Below, one piece after another: positions 22,893 through 26,743 of a stretch of DNA of 26,743 bases. A model generated the notes under the pieces. The model searched no databases. It was not told where the DNA came from and saw only the letters and a program-made list of their open reading frames with translations. The position numbers and the translations under genes are program-made. Within the stretch, counting starts at the first letter, position 1. Each line of letters opens with the position of its first letter. The stretch is from JAJFFW01 sp038531315 (GTDB lineage: Bacteria > Pseudomonadota > Alphaproteobacteria > Caulobacterales > Parvularculaceae), in NCBI GenBank assembly GCA_038531315.1, contig JBCBBT010000047.1:1-26743 (forward strand). Reading direction: 5' to 3'.

Positions 22893-23441
22893 ATGAAACA
22901 GTTTTCTACAATTTCCTTGAGGGCGGCTTCCTTGAGGGCGGCGATCGCGCTCGCCGGTGCGATGGCGCTTGCGGCCTGCGCGACCGTGACGCCATATGGA
23001 CCGGCGGTCAAACGCGGGCCCGGCTACACCAGCCAGCAGCTGGAGGCGGACCGGTTCCGGATCACTTTCGAAGGCAACAGCTCCACGGACCGCGCAACGA
23101 TTGAAAACTACGTTCTCTACCGGGCGGCCGAGGTGACGCTGGAAAGCGGCGCTGACTATTTTATCCTTCTCGATCAGACGACGGATACGCAGAGCACCTT
23201 CCAGACATCAGGGACAACGTTCGGCGGCGCAGGGTTTGGCCGGCGCGGATTCTTTTACGGCGGCGGCTTTGGCGGTTTCGGCGGCACGACCGCGACAACT
23301 CGAGAACGACTGCGCTACACGATTGGCGCGATCATTCAGGTCGCGAGCGGCGACAAGCCGGCGGATAATCCCTCCGCTTACGATGCGCGCCAGTTGATCG
23401 ATAATCTTGGCCCCGTCATTGTCTTCGCCGAGGCGCGCTAG
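22893..23441 (+). CDS. CC0125/CC1285-type lipoprotein
   Basis: A 182-residue outer-membrane-type lipoprotein with a signal peptide ending in the lipobox ALAACATV. After the Cys comes the family pattern TPYGPA, then GYTSQQLEADRFRITFEGNS, DRATIENYVLYRAAEVTLES and DYFILLDQTT. The middle contains a Gly/Phe-rich run (about 20 residues beginning TTFGGAGFGRRG). These features match the CC0125/CC1285 lipoprotein family known from Caulobacter and relatives. Function unknown. The signal peptide contains a tandem duplication of five codons. GGAGG lies before the ATG, and an intrinsic terminator follows the gene. Confidence 0.85.
   Translation: MKQFSTISLRAASLRAAIALAGAMALAACATVTPYGPAVKRGPGYTSQQLEADRFRITFEGNSSTDRATIENYVLYRAAEVTLESGADYFILLDQTTDTQSTFQTSGTTFGGAGFGRRGFFYGGGFGGFGGTTATTRERLRYTIGAIIQVASGDKPADNPSAYDARQLIDNLGPVIVFAEAR
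22913..22942 (+). repeat. Perfect 15-bp tandem duplication in the lipoprotein leader
   Basis: The unit TTCCTTGAGGGCGGC occurs twice without a break (22913-22927 and 22928-22942). It duplicates Ser-Leu-Arg-Ala-Ala in the signal peptide n-region. Perfect identity implies a very recent slippage event. Confidence 0.9.
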
Positions 23442-23485
23442 GCGCGGGTTTTTTCTTTATTGACGACGTCTGAAGGCCGATTAAC

Positions 23486-23518
23486 GCCGCCCGCTCGCAA
23501 AAGCGGGCGGCTTTTTTT
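23486..23518 (+). terminator. Intrinsic terminator after the CC0125-type lipoprotein
   Basis: A perfect 10-bp GC-rich stem, GCCGCCCGCT pairing with AGCGGGCGGC, encloses a 6-base loop (CGCAAA). Seven T follow directly. It lies 45 bp after the lipoprotein stop and about 100 bp before valS, so it should separate the two transcripts. Confidence 0.93.
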
Positions 23519-23616
23519 GGCCAGTCGCCGGGCTCTCGACCTTTCTCGCGACTGCGATATAACTGCCGGCTCGATCAGGTTCAAAGATAGCGACGCGGCG
23601 AGAAGGCGGGCGGGCA

Positions 23617-26538
23617 ATGGCTGAGGGCGACAACAAAGGGACAGCGTCGGAAACGGCGGGGCTTGGCAAGGCCTTCGATCCGGAAGCCGCGGAACCGCGT
23701 CTTTATGAGGCGTGGGAACAATCCGGCGCCTTTCAGCCGAGCGACGATCCCGCCGCTGAGCCCTATACGATCGTGATCCCGCCGCCGAATGTCACCGGCT
23801 CGCTCCATATGGGCCACGCCCTTAACGATACGCTGCAGGACATTCTGATCCGCTTTGAGCGTATGCGCGGCAAGTCGGTTCTCTGGCAAGTCGGCATGGA
23901 CCACGCCGGCATCGCAACGCAAATGGTCGTCGAGCGCCAGATGGCCGAGCGCCAGGACAAGCGCACCAATTACGCGCGCGACGAGTTCGTTGAAAAGGTC
24001 TGGGATTGGAAAGCCGAGTCCGGCGGCATGATCTTCAAGCAGCTGCGCCGTCTCGGCGCGTCCTGCGACTGGTCGCGCGAGCGCTTCACCATGGGTGAGC
24101 ATGGCGCGCCCGACGACCAGATGGTCAAAGCGGTCATGAAGACCTTTGTCGCTCTTTATAAAGATGATCTCATCTATCGCGACAAGCGGCTCGTCAACTG
24201 GGATCCGAAGTTTGAGACGGCGATTTCCGATCTTGAAGTCGAAAACACCGAGGTCGACGGCCATTTCTGGCATTTCAAATACCCACTGGAGAACGGCGAG
24301 ACCTATGAATATGTCGAGAAAGACGCGGACGGGACCGTAACGCTTCGCGAAACGCGCGACTATATCTCCATCGCGACGACCCGGCCCGAGACGATGCTTG
24401 GCGACGGCGCCGTGGCGGTTCATCCCTCCGACGAACGCTACGCGCCGATTGTCGGCAAGCGTTGTCTTCTGCCGCTAGCTGATCGCTATATCCCGATCAT
24501 CGCCGATGAACATCCGGACCCGGATTTTGGTTCAGGCGCAGTGAAAATCACCGGCGCCCATGACTTCAACGATTATCAGGTCGCGCGCCGTCATGATTTG
24601 CCGATGTATGTTTTGTTCGACACCAAGGCGAACATGCGGGCCGATAACAGCGACGACAATCCGGTGCCGGAGAAATATCGCGGGCTTGACCGCTTCGAAG
24701 CGCGCAAAGCGGTAGTCGCGGATCTTGACGCCGAGGGCCGCCTGATCGCGACTGAAGACAAAAAGATCATGCAGCCCTTCGGCGATCGCTCCGGCGTTGT
24801 GATCGAGCCTATGCTCACCGACCAATGGTATGTGAACGCCGAGAAGCTTGCGGAGCGCGCCATTAATGTTGTTGAGGACGGCGAGACGCGTTTCGTTCCG
24901 GAAAACTGGACCAAGACCTATTTCCAGTGGATGCGCAATATCGAACCCTGGTGCATCTCACGGCAGCTGTGGTGGGGGCATCGGATACCGGCTTGGTATG
25001 GACCGGGTTTGCCAGCCGGCGGTTACATGCAAAATGATGATGATGTAAGTGAAAATTTAGTCGTCGTTGCAGAGACCGAGGATGAAGCAATTCGGACTTT
25101 CTCCAAGCATTACGGAGAAAAGGTCAGGATTTCTGTTGTGGAATCGTTTTCGGGAAAAGCACGCGTGACAGGCTATGGCCGCCAAGCGACGACCAGCAGC
25201 GGTGCCGGACAAGTAATCTCGGTCGATATCTGCCAAGACCCCGACGTTCTCGACACATGGTTTTCGTCTGGTCTGTGGCCGTTCTCCACGCTCGGCTGGC
25301 CGGAAGAAACGCCGGCATTGAAAAAGCGCTATCCGACCTCTGTGCTCGTGACGGCCTTTGACATCATCTTTTTCTGGGTCGCCCGGATGATGATGCAGGG
25401 GCTTTATGTCATGGATGAAGTTCCGTTTAAGGACGTTTATATCCATGCGCTGGTGCTCGACGAGCACGGCCAGAAAATGTCGAAGTCGAAGGGCAACGTC
25501 ATCGACCCGCTGGCGTTGATCGACAAATACGGCGCCGATCCGTTGCGGTTCACGCTGGCGGCGCAGGCCGCGCAGGGGCGCAATATCCGGCTTTCTGAAA
25601 ACCGCATTGAGGGCTATCGCAACTTTGTCACCAAGCTCTGGAACGCGGCGCGCTTTACAGAAATGAACGGTTGCAAGCCTGATCCGGCGTTCGATCCCGC
25701 GACAGTGTCTTCCACGCTGAACAAATGGATTGTTCACGAAGCCAATAACTGCGCGCGGGACGTGACCGACGGGCTTGTCAATTATCGCTTCAACGACGCG
25801 GCGGGCGCTGCTTACCGATTTGCGTGGAACGTCTTCTGTGATTGGGGGCTTGAACTCGCCAAGCCGACGCTGCAGGGTGACGACGCTGCGGCGAAAGCGG
25901 AAACGCAAAGGACAATCGCCTGGGCGCTCGATCAGATCCTGAAGTTGTTGCATCCCTTCATGCCGTTCGTCACCGAGGAATTATGGGGCGCGCTCGCTGA
26001 TCGCGATCAGCATTTGATCGTAACCGCGTGGCCGACGCACAATGAGGCGTTGATTGCGGAAGAAGCTGCGGCGGAAATCGATTGGGCGATCGGTCTGATC
26101 ACGGCGATCCGGTCGGTCCGTGCGGAAATGAATATTCCTGCGGGATCGAAAATTCCTCTGAACGCCGTTGCTCCGGACAAACAGACTAGCGCGCGGCTTC
26201 AGTCGCATGAAGACGCCGTCATGAAGCTCGCCCGGCTCGAAACTCTTTCGACGACGCCGGACACGCCAAAGGGCGCGGTTCAGATTGTTCATGATGAGGC
26301 AATTTTTGCGCTGCCGCTTGCGGGCGTGATCGATATCGGGGCTGAAAAAGCGCGCTTGCAAAAAGAAATCGATACCGTTGGCGCTGAAATCGTGAAAATC
26401 GACAAGAAGCTCGCCAACGAGAACTTTGTTGCGAAAGCGCCGCCGGCTGTTGTTGAAGAACAAAAGACCCGGCGCTCGGACTACGAAGCGCAGGCGGATA
26501 AGTTACGCGCAGCGCTCGCAAAACTCGCCGACCTTTGA
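23617..26538 (+). CDS. valS: Valyl-tRNA synthetase
   Basis: A 973-residue class Ia synthetase that charges tRNA-Val. The HIGH-type motif is PPNVTGSLHMGHAL (His64 to His67) and the KMSKS loop is GQKMSKSKGN at about 620-624. Between them is the editing domain (TTRPETMLGDGAVAVHP). WCISRQLWWGHRIPAWYGP and DPDVLDTWFSSGLWPFSTLG mark the catalytic core. The C-terminal coiled-coil arm (AEKARLQKEIDTVGAEIVKI, KTRRSDYEAQADKLRAALAKL) is present. Between IPAWYGP and DPDVLDTWF there are about 75 residues, whereas the usual linker is roughly 35-40. The extra part is encoded by markedly AT-richer DNA. The gene is otherwise complete, and the stop is 30 bp from a convergent gene. Confidence 0.96.
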   Translation: MAEGDNKGTASETAGLGKAFDPEAAEPRLYEAWEQSGAFQPSDDPAAEPYTIVIPPPNVTGSLHMGHALNDTLQDILIRFERMRGKSVLWQVGMDHAGIATQMVVERQMAERQDKRTNYARDEFVEKVWDWKAESGGMIFKQLRRLGASCDWSRERFTMGEHGAPDDQMVKAVMKTFVALYKDDLIYRDKRLVNWDPKFETAISDLEVENTEVDGHFWHFKYPLENGETYEYVEKDADGTVTLRETRDYISIATTRPETMLGDGAVAVHPSDERYAPIVGKRCLLPLADRYIPIIADEHPDPDFGSGAVKITGAHDFNDYQVARRHDLPMYVLFDTKANMRADNSDDNPVPEKYRGLDRFEARKAVVADLDAEGRLIATEDKKIMQPFGDRSGVVIEPMLTDQWYVNAEKLAERAINVVEDGETRFVPENWTKTYFQWMRNIEPWCISRQLWWGHRIPAWYGPGLPAGGYMQNDDDVSENLVVVAETEDEAIRTFSKHYGEKVRISVVESFSGKARVTGYGRQATTSSGAGQVISVDICQDPDVLDTWFSSGLWPFSTLGWPEETPALKKRYPTSVLVTAFDIIFFWVARMMMQGLYVMDEVPFKDVYIHALVLDEHGQKMSKSKGNVIDPLALIDKYGADPLRFTLAAQAAQGRNIRLSENRIEGYRNFVTKLWNAARFTEMNGCKPDPAFDPATVSSTLNKWIVHEANNCARDVTDGLVNYRFNDAAGAAYRFAWNVFCDWGLELAKPTLQGDDAAAKAETQRTIAWALDQILKLLHPFMPFVTEELWGALADRDQHLIVTAWPTHNEALIAEEAAAEIDWAIGLITAIRSVRAEMNIPAGSKIPLNAVAPDKQTSARLQSHEDAVMKLARLETLSTTPDTPKGAVQIVHDEAIFALPLAGVIDIGAEKARLQKEIDTVGAEIVKIDKKLANENFVAKAPPAVVEEQKTRRSDYEAQADKLRAALAKLADL

Positions 26539-26568
26539 CGTGATCGCGACAGGTTGAGCGTTGCGGCG

Positions 26569-26743
26569 TTAGCCTTCTTGGTACAATGGCGAGGGATTGT
26601 CCGGCTCGCAGTCGGCGTACCAACGCATCGGATGGTTTTGCGGTCTGCGGGTGACAAATTCGCCGGAATGGGGCTTGTACCAGACGGCGTTGAAGCTGCC
26701 GTCGGTGCTGAGCGTTGCGCGCCATTCGACAACCTCCTGGGTG
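26569..26743 (-). CDS. 3' end of a minus-strand protein of unknown function
   Basis: The minus strand is open from the right edge to TAA at 26569-26571, giving 57 C-terminal residues. The sequence, including EVVEWRATLSTDGSFNAVWYK, then PHSGEFVTRR and HPMRWYADCEPDNPSPLYQEG, has sensible composition with several Trp/Tyr and no internal stop. It has no start codon in the window because the start lies beyond the edge. Two other minus frames are also open here but give basic, low-complexity peptides. The stop is 30 bp from the valS stop (convergent). I do not recognise the family. Confidence 0.6.
   Translation of the reverse strand, partial: TQEVVEWRATLSTDGSFNAVWYKPHSGEFVTRRPQNHPMRWYADCEPDNPSPLYQEG

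Noticed and set aside
25057..25953. Minus-strand frame of 298 codons opposite valS
   Set aside because: It covers conserved synthetase motifs including KMSKS on the other strand and its product resembles nothing.
1..26743. Mobile-element or phage origin for the accessory genes
   Set aside because: No transposase, integrase, terminal repeats, tRNA gene or CRISPR-like array was seen; the only marked composition break is the insert inside valS.

Overview
The window looks like chromosomal, GC-rich (roughly 60% by eye) alphaproteobacterial DNA. The best taxonomic clue is a pyruvate dehydrogenase E1-beta subunit with an N-terminal lipoyl domain, an arrangement typical of Alphaproteobacteria. A CC0125/CC1285-type lipoprotein points to the Caulobacterales/Hyphomonadaceae/Parvularculaceae neighbourhood, but I cannot name the genus. 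There are no tRNA or rRNA genes, insertion sequences, phage genes or CRISPR arrays. It reads as a housekeeping chromosome with accessory metabolic genes.

Layout. 1-2.7 kb: end of an S41 peptidase, a frameshifted methyltransferase on the minus strand, a DUF1330 protein and a small exported protein. 2.9-8.2 kb (plus): pdhB and pdhC, separated by a GFA-type zinc protein and an exported NTF2-like protein, then a sulfotransferase and an HD-domain protein. pdhA is not here, and lpd lies 12.9 kb further on. 8.2-11.7 kb (minus): a DUF4345 membrane protein, then indoleamine 2,3-dioxygenase, a class IV aminotransferase and a sulfotransferase-like P-loop protein, apparently transcribed together in that order. 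Two adjacent palindromes lie just upstream of the dioxygenase. 11.9-16.3 kb (plus): a His-box membrane hydroxylase, a PKHD-type Fe(II)/2-oxoglutarate hydroxylase, mtnA, and a photolyase-like FAD protein lacking the N-terminal antenna domain, start-stop coupled to a small unknown gene. 16.3-19.4 kb (minus): an aldolase/SDR fusion and a subfamily-I haloalkane dehalogenase. 19.5-23.5 kb (plus): lpd, two exported proteins of unknown function, an SRPBCC protein and a lipoprotein followed by a clear intrinsic terminator. 23.6-26.5 kb: valS, with a low-GC insert. The right edge carries the 3' end of a minus-strand gene that has no start codon inside the window.

How the genes fit together. PdhB, PdhC and Lpd supply E1-beta, E2 and E3 of pyruvate dehydrogenase. 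The tightly spaced aminotransferase/sulfotransferase-like pair has the size and domain content of the plant branched-chain-aminotransferase-like fusion proteins (recalled, not searched), so the two proteins probably act on one substrate. The dioxygenase in front of them hints at a tryptophan-related or other undescribed amino-acid route. The photolyase-like protein and its coupled partner form a second poorly characterised unit. These two units are the best candidates for undescribed biology here.
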